Notes under the pieces: model-generated
The model's database searches: none
Told to the model about the DNA's origin: nothing
What the model saw: only the letters and a program-made list of their open reading frames with translations
NCBI RefSeq assembly: GCF_022410465.1
Contig: NZ_JAJSON010000014.1
Span: forward strand, 27,184-91,183
DNA from: Christiangramia crocea
GTDB taxonomy: Bacteria; Bacteroidota; Bacteroidia; Flavobacteriales; Flavobacteriaceae
DNA length: 64,000 bases
Direction: 5' to 3'
Shown here: in pieces, positions 40,468 to 49,165 of the stretch
Layout: each line of letters starts with the position of its first letter
Position numbering within the stretch: position 1 is the first letter of the stretch
Program-made: the position numbers and the translations under genes

Positions 40468-41061
40468 ATGCCAGTCAAAAATGTAGAAGAGTATATTAAA
40501 TGTCACTCTTACTGGGAAGAAGAGTTAAGACAGTTACACGAAATGATCCTTACTACTGAACTAAAGCCGGAAATAAAATGGGGGGCACCGGTTTACACTC
40601 TGGAAGGTAAGAACGTAATGGGAATTGGAGCTTTTAAAAATCATTACTGCCTGTGGTTCTTTAACGGAGCCCTTCTAAAAGAGAACACCTCTCTGCTGGT
40701 GAATGCGCAGGAAGATAAGACCAAGGCTTTAAGGCAGATACGATTTGAAAAAGGGGAGAATGTAAGGACATCAGTACTTCTACCTTATATCAGGGAAGCG
40801 ATTCAGAATCAAAGGGAAGGAAAAGAAATAATGCCAGACAAGAACAGGGAACTGGTAATACCAGTGGAACTGAGCACCGCCCTGGATAATGACCGGGAAC
40901 TGAAGGATTCCTTCAGCAAGCTTACTCCGGGAAGGCAAAGAGAATATGCCGAATATATCTCGGAAGCGAAGAGAGAAGCTACAAAGACAAGCAGATTAGA
41001 AAAGATAAACCCCATGATAAAAAGCGGGGTTGGTCTAAACGACAAATACAAAAATTGTTAG
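40468..41061 (+). CDS. YdeI/DUF1801-family protein
   Basis: The 197-residue protein has an N-terminal DUF1801 domain (EEYIKCHSYWEEELRQLHEM, EIKWGAPVYTLEGKNVMGIG) and a C-terminal YdeI-type segment (FSKLTPGRQREYAEYISEAK, then SRLEKINPMIKSG). The family is linked to OmpD-associated/bacteriocin-protection proteins but its biochemical role is unknown. It follows pepT by 9 bases and probably shares its mRNA. Confidence 0.85.
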   Translation: MPVKNVEEYIKCHSYWEEELRQLHEMILTTELKPEIKWGAPVYTLEGKNVMGIGAFKNHYCLWFFNGALLKENTSLLVNAQEDKTKALRQIRFEKGENVRTSVLLPYIREAIQNQREGKEIMPDKNRELVIPVELSTALDNDRELKDSFSKLTPGRQREYAEYISEAKREATKTSRLEKINPMIKSGVGLNDKYKNC

Positions 41062-41066
41062 CATAA

Positions 41067-41094
41067 AAAAAGCAGCTTAAAAAAGCTGCTTTTC
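41067..41094. terminator. Bidirectional terminator, ydeI-like / yajC
   Basis: AAGCAGCTT (41070-41078) and AAGCTGCTT (41083-41091) form a stem flanked by A and T runs between two convergent genes. Confidence 0.9.
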
Positions 41095-41115
41095 TTGTAT
41101 TATAAAATTGTGATT

Positions 41116-41409
41116 TTACTTCTTTTCCTTTGCAGGTTCATTCAGTTTCTTGCTCATCTCCATTGAGATGGAAGAACGATCGAATGTTATTTTTCCTGCT
41201 CCGGTTTCTATAATCACCGCATTATTTTTTTCACTAAAATCTATGATCTTGCCATGCATCCCGCTTTTGGTAACTATACGGTCTCCCTTTTTAAGTTCTG
41301 CAGCAAAATTCTTTTCCTGTTTAGCTTTTTTCATTTGTGGTCTTATCATAAAAAAATACACCACCACAAACATTAAAATAATTGGTGCAAACTGCGTTAA
41401 TTGATCCAT
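41116..41409 (-). CDS. yajC: Preprotein translocase accessory subunit YajC
   Basis: The 97-residue protein has one N-terminal membrane helix (APIILMFVVVYFFMIRPQMK, with the conserved FFMIRPQ-K) and a cytoplasmic domain (LKKGDRIVTKSGMHGKIIDF). It associates with SecDF. The C-terminal tail is Lys/Glu-rich. It lies 8 bases after the DUF1573 gene. Confidence 0.95.
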   Translation of the reverse strand: MDQLTQFAPIILMFVVVYFFMIRPQMKKAKQEKNFAAELKKGDRIVTKSGMHGKIIDFSEKNNAVIIETGAGKITFDRSSISMEMSKKLNEPAKEKK

Positions 41410-41417
41410 ATATGCTC

Positions 41418-41876
41418 TTAGCTCGCGTTTTCGTCAGCCTCTACAAAAGCCTTGATTTTAATTTGTTCTTTACCTGCTTCAGTATTCGCAGTCACGGTAA
41501 CAGTCTTGGTTACCTGTCCGTTTCCTGAGCCGTTGAATTTTACAAGCATCTCACCACTTTCACCAGGTGCGATAGTCTCATTCTTAGGATAGGTAGGCAC
41601 GGTACAACCACATGAACTGGAAGCATTGGTGATCACTAAAGGAGCTTTTCCTGTATTTGTAAATTTAAACACATGCTCTACATTGGTTCCTTTTGCGATA
41701 TTACCAAAATCAAATTCAGATTCTTCAAACGTGATCTCAGGATAAACAGTTTCCTGTGCGTCGCGTTCTGCAGCGGTCTCTACATTCTCTGCCTTTACTT
41801 TGTCTGAAGCATTATCTTTACATCCGGTGAACAGCATTGCTCCTACTGCTGCAAACATCAAAATTGTTTTTTTCAT
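41418..41876 (-). CDS. DUF1573 lipoprotein
   Basis: The 152-residue protein has a lipoprotein signal (MKKTILMFAAVGAMLFTGCK, lipobox Cys19) and a DUF1573 immunoglobulin-like domain (FDFGNIAKGTNVEHVFKFTN, then TGKAPLVITNASSSCGCTVP, with the typical SSCGCT). The family is widespread in Bacteroidota envelopes; function unknown. Confidence 0.92.
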   Translation of the reverse strand: MKKTILMFAAVGAMLFTGCKDNASDKVKAENVETAAERDAQETVYPEITFEESEFDFGNIAKGTNVEHVFKFTNTGKAPLVITNASSSCGCTVPTYPKNETIAPGESGEMLVKFNGSGNGQVTKTVTVTANTEAGKEQIKIKAFVEADENAS

Positions 41877-41929
41877 GGTGAAGTTATTTTGTTTAATTTC
41901 TAATCGATAAAAATAATAAAATTTCTTTA

Positions 41930-42874
41930 CTACATAAGCCCCCGGCCGGTTTTATTTAATTTGTCTTCGCTTTGATATTCCTTGGATAGTTTATCCAAAA
42001 CACCATTGATGAAGATACTGCTCTTAGGAGTGCTGTATTCCTTGGCAATTTCAAGGTATTCGTTAATGGTAACTTTTACCGGGATACTGGTGAATTTGAG
42101 GAATTCGCAGATCGCCATTTTTATAAGGACCATATCCACTTCTGCAATCCGGTCTTTGTCCCAGTTCGGTGTTTTTCCCAACATCTCTTTGGAAAGAGCT
42201 TCATCATTAAGATAGGTCTTTCTGAAAAGTTTTATGGCGAACTCCTTATCCTCTTCATTTTTGAATAACTGGGTGATCTTCTTTTCCTTACCTGTCTTTT
42301 CTTTAAGTTTCTGAAGAAATTTCAGGATAGCTGTATTCACAAGGGGAAGATCGTCTACCCAGGTTAATTTTTTATCTTCAAGATATTCATACAGCTTATC
42401 GTTGGGAGCAATAATTTCCTTAAAGATAGTTATGATGAGATCCTTATCTTCCTTAAAACTGGTATCCCTTGTTTGCATATACTCCTGGTAAGCGAGACTG
42501 TTGCGAACCTCATTCCAGATAATAGCCACATACTCATCATCCTGTTTCCACTGATTTATCTTATGGCTTTCCAGGGCATTCTGGATGCTTTCATTCTCAT
42601 TAAGGATCTGGAAGACCTTATTGTCTACAAATTTCCTGTTTGGATCTTTCTCTTCGCTGGTAGCTAAATGCTTTTGCTGGGATTTTTCTAAATAGGTTTC
42701 CGCATGTTCTCTTATTTCGGTGATCAGACTAATCTGAAGAAGAAACAGGTCATACATTTCCTGCATACTTTTGAGCAGAAACTTCTCTTCGGTGGCAAGG
42801 TTATCATTCTGGCTTTGGTTAAAGGCATAAAGTGACTGCATTACTTTAACCCTGATATGTCTTCTTGTCAACAT
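41930..42874 (-). CDS. nusB: Transcription antitermination factor NusB
   Basis: Started at ATG 42874 (MLTRRHIRVKVMQSLYAFNQ) the protein has 314 residues, the long Bacteroidota form with a helical insertion before the NusB core (about 215-300: LFRKTYLNDEALSKEMLGKT, EVDMVLIKMAICEFLKFTSI then VKVTINEYLEIAKEYSTPKS). It binds boxA RNA with NusE in rRNA antitermination. The longer frame to 42943 runs through a promoter and hairpin and is rejected. Confidence 0.92.
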   Translation of the reverse strand: MLTRRHIRVKVMQSLYAFNQSQNDNLATEEKFLLKSMQEMYDLFLLQISLITEIREHAETYLEKSQQKHLATSEEKDPNRKFVDNKVFQILNENESIQNALESHKINQWKQDDEYVAIIWNEVRNSLAYQEYMQTRDTSFKEDKDLIITIFKEIIAPNDKLYEYLEDKKLTWVDDLPLVNTAILKFLQKLKEKTGKEKKITQLFKNEEDKEFAIKLFRKTYLNDEALSKEMLGKTPNWDKDRIAEVDMVLIKMAICEFLKFTSIPVKVTINEYLEIAKEYSTPKSSIFINGVLDKLSKEYQSEDKLNKTGRGLM

Positions 42875-42903
42875 AATTGTAAAAGAACTTTTAGAAATTA
42901 AAA

Positions 42904-42930
42904 AGGGCGAAAGTAATTTACTTTCGCCCT
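42904..42930 (-). terminator. 13-bp hairpin: leucine-dehydrogenase terminator and nusB leader
   Basis: AGGGCGAAAGTAA (42904-42916) and TTACTTTCGCCCT (42918-42930) form a nearly loop-less palindrome followed on the minus strand by TTTTT. It is 28 bases after the dehydrogenase stop. A TATTTTTG promoter element overlaps its upstream side (42932-42939), so the nusB mRNA should begin inside the hairpin. Confidence 0.8.
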
Positions 42931-42931
42931 G

Positions 42932-42939
42932 CAAAAATA
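42932..42939 (-). promoter_or_regulatory. -7 element TATTTTTG of nusB
   Basis: TATTTTTG on the minus strand between the dehydrogenase stop and the hairpin, 58 bases before nusB ATG 42874. Confidence 0.5.
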
Positions 42940-42957
42940 TCAATAAATTAGAACTGA

Positions 42958-44061
42958 CTAATTCAAATTCTGTTTTTTTCTGTCATCAATTCTTTGTTTT
43001 GCGATCTGCAAGGCTGCAAAATGAGTTGTAATATCATCTTTAGAAGCCTTTTCAAGGATCCTCAGGGTAGTATTATATATATTTTCGGTCTTCCGCATTA
43101 TTTCATTCCTGTCATAATTTTCAAGCTCGGCATAAACATTAATAATACCGCCGGCGTTAATAAGGAAGTCGGGAGCATATACAATCCCTTTCTGCTGAAG
43201 GATCTCACCGTGAGAAACCTCATTAGCAAGCTGATTATTGGCTGCACCTGCAATAATATCAACCTTAAGTCTTTGAATGGTATCATCATTAATAGTTGCC
43301 CCTAAGGCACAAGGTGCATAGATATCAACATCTGCAGAATAAATATCTCCTTCAGTGAATATATGGGCCCCGTATTTTTTGCTTACTTCCTCAAGCCGCT
43401 CTTCATTAATATCGCTTATGAATACTTCTGCCCCATCACCGGTAAGGTATTCAACAAGGGTCTCACCAACATGACCGATTCCCTGAACCAGAACTTTCTT
43501 TCCTTCAAGATCATCACTACCATACTTAAACCTGGCAGAAGCCTTTAAGCCCATAAAAACTCCATAGGCGGTGATTGGAGATGGATTTCCCGCGCCTCCC
43601 CTTGACTCAGAAATTCCCGTTACATATGGTGTTACCTCTCTAACAGTATCCATATCTGAAGTTTCCATTCCTACATCTTCGGCAGTGATATACTTACCAC
43701 CAAGAGAATGCACAAATTCACCAAATCTTTTCATAAGCTCAGGTGTCTTATCTTTCTTGGCATCACCAATGATTACAGCCTTTCCTCCACCAAGGTTCAA
43801 ACCTGTGATGGCACTCTTAAAGCTCATACCCCTGGATAAACGCAGAACATCGTTCAAAGCTTCCCATTCACTGGTATAGTTCCACATTCGGGTACCTCCA
43901 AGAGCAGGTCCTAAAACCGTGTTATGAATACCAATAATTGCCTTTAAACCTGTATCTTTGTCGTTGCAAAAAACGATCTGTTCATGATCGTCGAATGACA
44001 CCTGTCCGAATACCGGAGCAGCTTTTTTTAGTTCTTTTGCATTTAGAACGTCAACTTGCAT
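42958..44061 (-). CDS. Leucine/Glu/Phe/Val-type amino acid dehydrogenase
   Basis: The 367-residue NAD-dependent enzyme deaminates a branched-chain amino acid. The substrate region ALGGTRMW and GLNLGGGKAVIIGDAKKDKT (with the catalytic Lys), TAEDVGMETSDMD and the nucleotide fold VLVQGIGHVGETLVEYLTGD then EVFISDIN fit leucine dehydrogenase. Specificity between Leu and Val cannot be read from sequence. Confidence 0.92.
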   Translation of the reverse strand: MQVDVLNAKELKKAAPVFGQVSFDDHEQIVFCNDKDTGLKAIIGIHNTVLGPALGGTRMWNYTSEWEALNDVLRLSRGMSFKSAITGLNLGGGKAVIIGDAKKDKTPELMKRFGEFVHSLGGKYITAEDVGMETSDMDTVREVTPYVTGISESRGGAGNPSPITAYGVFMGLKASARFKYGSDDLEGKKVLVQGIGHVGETLVEYLTGDGAEVFISDINEERLEEVSKKYGAHIFTEGDIYSADVDIYAPCALGATINDDTIQRLKVDIIAGAANNQLANEVSHGEILQQKGIVYAPDFLINAGGIINVYAELENYDRNEIMRKTENIYNTTLRILEKASKDDITTHFAALQIAKQRIDDRKKQNLN

Positions 44062-44113
44062 AGTTTGATGATTTTTAGATTTGTGGATTTTTAATATAAC
44101 AAAAAATCCACCA

Positions 44114-44121
44114 CAAAAATA
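44114..44121 (-). promoter_or_regulatory. -7 element TATTTTTG of amino acid dehydrogenase
   Basis: TATTTTTG on the minus strand, 52 bases before ATG 44061, in the divergent gap shared with the ABC transporter gene. Confidence 0.5.
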
Positions 44122-44191
44122 ATAATATTTTAAATTAGAGGGTTTAAATAGGTGTTAAATTGCACATTCCTCAATAATCTGAATTTCCTGA

Positions 44192-45949
44192 ATGAAGAAT
44201 CTTCGACATCTCAATAAATATTTCTTTAAGTATAAATGGAAGTTGCTGATAGGCCTTATTATCACTATTGCTGCCAGGATATTTGCAATTTATTACATAC
44301 CGCTTATTGGAAAGAGTACGGTAGTGATAGAAAAGTACATCAATAATGAGATCACAGATATTGAAGTAGTAAAAAGCGAACTGGCATTTAATATCCTGCT
44401 TATTGTAGGAACCACTCTGATCTCTGCTTTTTTCACCTTTTTGATGCGGCAGACATTCATCGTGGTTTCCCGGCACATGGAATATGACCTGAAAAATGAA
44501 GTTTTTCAGCATTACCAGGAATTATCGCTCAATTTCTATAAAAAGAACCGGACAGGCGATCTTATGAACAGGATAAGCGAGGATGTTTCCAAGGTAAGAT
44601 TATACCTGGGCCCTGCTATCATGTACAGTGTTACCACTTTCACCTCTACCGTGGTAGTGCTCATATTCATGATACAGGCTGCGCCAATGCTAACGCTTTA
44701 TACGGTTATCCCCTTGCCTATCCTCGCCTATGCCATCTACAAACTTAGTGTTGCCATACATCAAAGAAGTACCATTGTACAGCAATACTTATCAAAACTA
44801 AATACTTTCACCCAGGAGAGTTTCAGCGGGATCGCTGTGATAAAATCATATGGGATTGAACCTCAGACCAACACCAATTTCACCAACCTTTCCAATGGAA
44901 GCAGGGATAAGAACATAGACCTGGTAAAGGTTCAGGCGTTCTTTTTCCCTCTAATGGTTCTTCTAATCGGGATCAGTAATATTATCGTGATCTACTTTGG
45001 TGGCCGGCAAATCATTTCAGGGCAGATAGAAAATATAGATGTGCTAGTGGAATTCATCCTTTATGTAAACATGCTTACCTGGCCGGTGGCATCGATTGGA
45101 TGGGTAACCTCACTTGTGCAACAGGCTGAAGCTTCCCAGGAGCGCATCAATGAATTCCTTGGTGAAAAACCAGAGATTACCAATCCAAAAGCTGAACCTG
45201 ACACTATAAATGGGAGTATAGAGTTCAGGAACGTTAGTTTCACCTATGACGATACAAACATCACGGCCTTAAAGAATGTTTCTTTCAAGGTCCAAAAAGG
45301 AGAAACCCTGGCGATCATAGGAAAGACAGGCTCTGGAAAATCTACTATCCTTGAATTAATAGGAAGACTTTATGATATTGATAATGGTGAGATACTCATA
45401 GATGATAGAGACATCCACAATCTAAACCTGGAAAGTCTCCGAAAAAGCATTGGATACGTCCCCCAGGATGCTTTTCTGTTCAGCGACACTATTAAGAACA
45501 ACATTAAATTTGGCAAGACAGAGGCGACTGACGAGGAAATCTTTGAAGCTGCCAAAAACGCCTCGGTGCATAAGAATATTGTAGGCTTTAGTAAAGGTTA
45601 CGAGACGGTACTTGGCGAAAGGGGGATCACCCTTTCCGGAGGTCAAAAGCAAAGAGTGTCGATAGCCAGGGCCATCATTCATGACCCCGAGATCCTTCTT
45701 TTTGACGACTGTCTTTCAGCCGTGGATACTGAAACCGAGGAAGAGATCCTGAACAATCTGTTCAAAATCACCAAAAATAAAACTACGATCATTGTAAGTC
45801 ACAGAATCTCTTCTGCCAAAAATGCCGACAAAATCATCATTCTGGAAGACGGCCAGATCGTACAGGAAGGCTCCCATCAGCAACTTCTGGATGCAGGCGG
45901 TTATTACAAAGAACTCTACGCAAAACAATTAAATGAAAAAGAAATGTGA
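44192..45949 (+). CDS. ABC exporter, fused membrane and ATPase domains (MsbA-like)
   Basis: The 585-residue half-transporter has six predicted membrane helices (residues 15-320) and a C-terminal ATPase: Walker A GKTGSGKST, Q-loop, signature LSGGQKQRVSIARAI, Walker B ILLFDDCLSAVD and the switch His in IIVSHRISSA. It would act as a homodimer exporting lipid, peptide or drug. Substrate unknown; it stands alone. Confidence 0.93.
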   Translation: MKNLRHLNKYFFKYKWKLLIGLIITIAARIFAIYYIPLIGKSTVVIEKYINNEITDIEVVKSELAFNILLIVGTTLISAFFTFLMRQTFIVVSRHMEYDLKNEVFQHYQELSLNFYKKNRTGDLMNRISEDVSKVRLYLGPAIMYSVTTFTSTVVVLIFMIQAAPMLTLYTVIPLPILAYAIYKLSVAIHQRSTIVQQYLSKLNTFTQESFSGIAVIKSYGIEPQTNTNFTNLSNGSRDKNIDLVKVQAFFFPLMVLLIGISNIIVIYFGGRQIISGQIENIDVLVEFILYVNMLTWPVASIGWVTSLVQQAEASQERINEFLGEKPEITNPKAEPDTINGSIEFRNVSFTYDDTNITALKNVSFKVQKGETLAIIGKTGSGKSTILELIGRLYDIDNGEILIDDRDIHNLNLESLRKSIGYVPQDAFLFSDTIKNNIKFGKTEATDEEIFEAAKNASVHKNIVGFSKGYETVLGERGITLSGGQKQRVSIARAIIHDPEILLFDDCLSAVDTETEEEILNNLFKITKNKTTIIVSHRISSAKNADKIIILEDGQIVQEGSHQQLLDAGGYYKELYAKQLNEKEM

Positions 45950-46023
45950 AAATATTTTGTTAGATGTTAAAATTTTTTAGATTTTTGGACTCGACAATAA
46001 CAAACCATTAAAGAATCTATTTT

Positions 46024-46416
46024 ATGAGCGACAAGGGAATGATGGAGAAAGAAGAAATATTCTCTAAAGTTTTAAGAGCGGGAAGAAGAACTTATTTTTT
46101 TGATGTAAGATCTACCCGGGCTGACGATTACTACCTTACAATCACCGAAAGTAAGAAGTTCACAAATGATGATGGTTCTTTCTATTACAAAAAACACAAG
46201 ATTTACCTTTACAAGGAAGATTTTGATGGGTTTAGAGAGATCCTTGCAGAAATGACCGACTTTATCATCAACGAAAAAGGTGAAGAGGTAATAAGCGAGC
46301 GTCATCAAAAAGATTTTAAAAAGGAATATGAAGATGATGACCAGAATACTGAAAAGTCGGCTTCTACTTCATCCAATCCTGAAAAGTTCACCGATGTAAG
46401 TTTTGACGATATTTAA
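46024..46416 (+). CDS. PUR-alpha-like DUF3276 nucleic-acid-binding protein
   Basis: The 130-residue protein has one PUR repeat (EEIFSKVLRAGRRTYFFDVR then STRADDYYLTITESKKF, KHKIYLYKEDFDGFREIL) and a disordered acidic/Ser-rich tail. Members of Bacteroidota PUR proteins bind single-stranded DNA or RNA as dimers. The gene is monocistronic with its own terminator. Confidence 0.9.
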   Translation: MSDKGMMEKEEIFSKVLRAGRRTYFFDVRSTRADDYYLTITESKKFTNDDGSFYYKKHKIYLYKEDFDGFREILAEMTDFIINEKGEEVISERHQKDFKKEYEDDDQNTEKSASTSSNPEKFTDVSFDDI

Positions 46417-46438
46417 TCAAAATCTTATCAGATATTTC

Positions 46439-46470
46439 AAACCGTCCCAAATCAGGACGGTTTTTTTTAT
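46439..46470 (+). terminator. Intrinsic terminator of PUR gene
   Basis: AAACCGTCC (46439-46447) and GGACGGTTT (46455-46463) followed by a T run, 25 bases after the stop and 25 before the next start. Confidence 0.92.
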
Positions 46471-46494
46471 CTTAGACCTTTCAAAATTATAACT

Positions 46495-49011
46495 ATGCGA
46501 AATTTAATTATCTTCTTAATTCTTTTTTCAATCACTATAACAAAAGCTCAGCAGGAGGAGGTTAGCCTTGATTATTACCTGCCTGATGATGTAACCTACA
46601 ATCCGGATATCCCAACACCAGAGGAGATACTTGGCTTTGTGCCGGGTGAATGGCATGTAAGCCATGACAGGCTTTTGATGTACATGAACAGGCTTGCCGA
46701 GGTCTCTCCCCGAATTCAAATCGAAAATCGTGGCTTCACGTATGAAGGCAGGCAACTGGTTCTTTTGACGATCTCTTCAGAAGAAAATCTTTCCAATATT
46801 GAGGAAATAAGAAAAAATCATATTGCCCTCGTTGAGAAGAATGCCGAATCACTGGATACCGAAGAAATGCCGATTGTTATCAACCAGGGGTTCTCCATTC
46901 ACGGGAATGAACCAAGCGGTTCTAATGCGGCTCTGCTTTACACCTATTACCTCGCAGCAGCCCAGGGAGAAAAAATTGAAAAGACCCTTGAAAATACCGT
47001 GATCCTGCTTGACCCTTCGTTTAATCCTGACGGGTTGCAGAGATTTGCTTACTGGGCGAACACCAATAAAAGCAAGAATATCAACCCCGATCCCCAGGAC
47101 AGGGAATATAATGAGGTTTGGCCCGGGGGAAGGACCAACCACTACTGGTTTGATATGAATCGTGACTGGCTACCTGTACAGTTACCGGAATCACAAGCCA
47201 GGATTGCCACTTTCCATAAATGGTATCCAAATATTCTAACAGACCATCATGAGATGGGATCTAATTCCACATTTTTCTTTCAGCCAGGGATTCCTTCCAG
47301 AACTCACCCGCTCACTCCACAGATGAATCAGGATCTAACCAAAGAGATCGGAACCTATCACGCAGCGGCTTTTGATGAGATTGGCTCTTTATATTATACG
47401 GAAGAGAATTATGACGATTTTTATTATGGGAAAGGTTCTACCTTCCCGGATATCAATGGAAGTATAGGGATCTTATTTGAACAGGGAAGTTCCAGAGGTC
47501 ACGCTCAGGAAACTGATAACGGGATTTTAACCTTTCCTTTCACTATCAGGAATCAGTTTACCGCAGCCTTATCAACTTTGGAAGCTGCTCAGAAAATGAG
47601 AACAGATCTGTTAAACTATCAGAGGAATTTCTACAAAAACGCAAGGGAATCGGCTCAGAGTGGGGCTTATGCCTTTGGGAATTCAAAAGACCCGGCTAGT
47701 GCCTATAAACTGGCAGAAATATTAAAGAGACATCAGATTGAGGTGCATGAACTTGCAAATAATTTTTCAGAGGGAGATGAGAACTTTGAGAAAGGTTCTG
47801 CTTACATAGTGCCTAAAAATCAGCGTCAGCATCGTTTAATAAAAGCAATGTTCGAAAGAAGAACTGAGTTTGAAGATAGTCTTTTTTATGATATATCGGC
47901 CTGGACTTTCCCTCTTGCTTTCAACCTTGATTATACCGAGGATGCATCCATGCGCAACGCCGGAGAAAAGATTGAAGACATAAAGATGCCATTACCTCAA
48001 TTGCCTGAAGAAAGCGACTATGCATATCTTCTTGACTGGAATAATTATTTTGCTCCAAAAGCACTCAACCAGATCCTTGAAAAAGGTCTGCGTGCAAAGG
48101 TAGCAATGGAAGACTTTAGCTTGGATTCCAAGAATTACGGCTATGGGACTATTATGATACCCGTACAGAATCAAAAACTTGACAAGGCTGAACTACATGA
48201 GTTTTTGAGCAAGGTTTCGGAAGAAAGCAGTGTAAAGATAACGGCCATAGGAACCGGGATGACAAAGGGAATCAATCTTGGGAGTAATCAGTTCAGGGCG
48301 TTAGAGCCGCAAAAAGTAGCTATTATCATTGGTGGCTCCATCACCCCTTATGACGCGGGTGAGGTTTGGCATCTTTTCGATCAGCGCTACGACATGAAAA
48401 TCACGAAAATTGATGTGAGGGACCTTGATGATACAGATTTAAATAAGTACACAGATATTATTCTGCCTAATTCCAGAGGCGGTGGACTTGATGAAAAGTA
48501 TGCCAAAAAACTGAAGGATTGGACAAAATCCGGAGGAACACTTATCGGGTATCGTAATGCGGTAAACTGGCTGAAAAAAAATGATTTTATCGACTTTAAA
48601 ACCAAAAAGAATGAGATTACCGCAAAAAATATAAGCTTTGAAGAGCAGGGTGATTTTAAAGGGGCACAGCATATTGGAGGTGCTATTTTTGAAGCCAAAC
48701 TTGATCGAAGCCACCCAATTGCCTTTGGTTATAAAGATGATAAAATTTCGCTTTTCAGAAATACAACCATTTTTATGGAAGCAGATGAGGAGAGCTATAA
48801 TAACCCCATAAAGTATACTGAAAACCCATTACTTAGCGGTTACATAAGTAAACCTAATCTGGATTCAATAGCAAATACGGTTCCTTTCAAACATAAAGAC
48901 ATGGGGCGTGGTGATGTCATGTTGTTTACAGATAACACCAACTTCAGGGCGTTCTGGTATGGCACCAACAAACTGCTTATGAATGCCATATTCTTTGGAA
49001 AAGAGATGTAG
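46495..49011 (+). CDS. Secreted M14-family zinc carboxypeptidase
   Basis: The 838-residue protein has a signal peptide (MRNLIIFLILFSITITKAQQ) and an M14 catalytic domain (about 50-380): zinc ligands H136 and E139 (GFSIHGNEPSG), R223 (NRDW) for substrate, H251/H252 (TDHHEMGSN) and general base E329 (GILFEQGSSRG). The last 450 residues form extra domains including a glutamine-amidotransferase-like fold (KVAIIIGGSITPYDAGEVWH). It probably degrades extracellular peptides. It may be co-transcribed with nothing else. Confidence 0.93.
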   Translation: MRNLIIFLILFSITITKAQQEEVSLDYYLPDDVTYNPDIPTPEEILGFVPGEWHVSHDRLLMYMNRLAEVSPRIQIENRGFTYEGRQLVLLTISSEENLSNIEEIRKNHIALVEKNAESLDTEEMPIVINQGFSIHGNEPSGSNAALLYTYYLAAAQGEKIEKTLENTVILLDPSFNPDGLQRFAYWANTNKSKNINPDPQDREYNEVWPGGRTNHYWFDMNRDWLPVQLPESQARIATFHKWYPNILTDHHEMGSNSTFFFQPGIPSRTHPLTPQMNQDLTKEIGTYHAAAFDEIGSLYYTEENYDDFYYGKGSTFPDINGSIGILFEQGSSRGHAQETDNGILTFPFTIRNQFTAALSTLEAAQKMRTDLLNYQRNFYKNARESAQSGAYAFGNSKDPASAYKLAEILKRHQIEVHELANNFSEGDENFEKGSAYIVPKNQRQHRLIKAMFERRTEFEDSLFYDISAWTFPLAFNLDYTEDASMRNAGEKIEDIKMPLPQLPEESDYAYLLDWNNYFAPKALNQILEKGLRAKVAMEDFSLDSKNYGYGTIMIPVQNQKLDKAELHEFLSKVSEESSVKITAIGTGMTKGINLGSNQFRALEPQKVAIIIGGSITPYDAGEVWHLFDQRYDMKITKIDVRDLDDTDLNKYTDIILPNSRGGGLDEKYAKKLKDWTKSGGTLIGYRNAVNWLKKNDFIDFKTKKNEITAKNISFEEQGDFKGAQHIGGAIFEAKLDRSHPIAFGYKDDKISLFRNTTIFMEADEESYNNPIKYTENPLLSGYISKPNLDSIANTVPFKHKDMGRGDVMLFTDNTNFRAFWYGTNKLLMNAIFFGKEM

Positions 49012-49061
49012 AAGCCCTCTATAGTTTAGGGAAATTTTAGCAGTCTTGTATCTTATTTGGA

Positions 49062-49069
49062 TAACTTTG
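49062..49069 (+). promoter_or_regulatory. -7 element TAACTTTG of potassium-uptake operon
   Basis: TAACTTTG matches TAnnTTTG 97 bases before the trkH start; the predicted transcript starts near 49076 and so contains the following hairpin and mini-ORF. Confidence 0.5.
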
Positions 49070-49087
49070 TAAAAGACTGAGCTGATT

Positions 49088-49122
49088 CAGAAAGTCCGAA
49101 AGTCTGTATTTCGGACTTTCTG
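49088..49122 (+). promoter_or_regulatory. 14-bp hairpin in trkH leader
   Basis: CAGAAAGTCCGAAA (49088-49101) pairs perfectly with TTTCGGACTTTCTG (49109-49122), loop of 7. No T run follows, so it is not a standard terminator. A 7-codon ORF (ATG 49146, MLKTTLK, stop at 49167-49169) overlaps the GTG start of trkH. Together they look like a regulatory leader. Confidence 0.55.
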
Positions 49123-49165
49123 GGTTAAAGCAAATACTCTTCCATATGCTAAAAACTACGCTTAA

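Noticed and set aside
42875..42943. 23-codon N-terminal extension of nusB
   Set aside because: Would translate through the terminator hairpin and a promoter element; homology begins at MLTRRHIRVKVMQSLY.
44171..44512. 113-codon minus-strand frame opposite the ABC transporter
   Set aside because: Shadow of a well-supported transporter gene; no domain.
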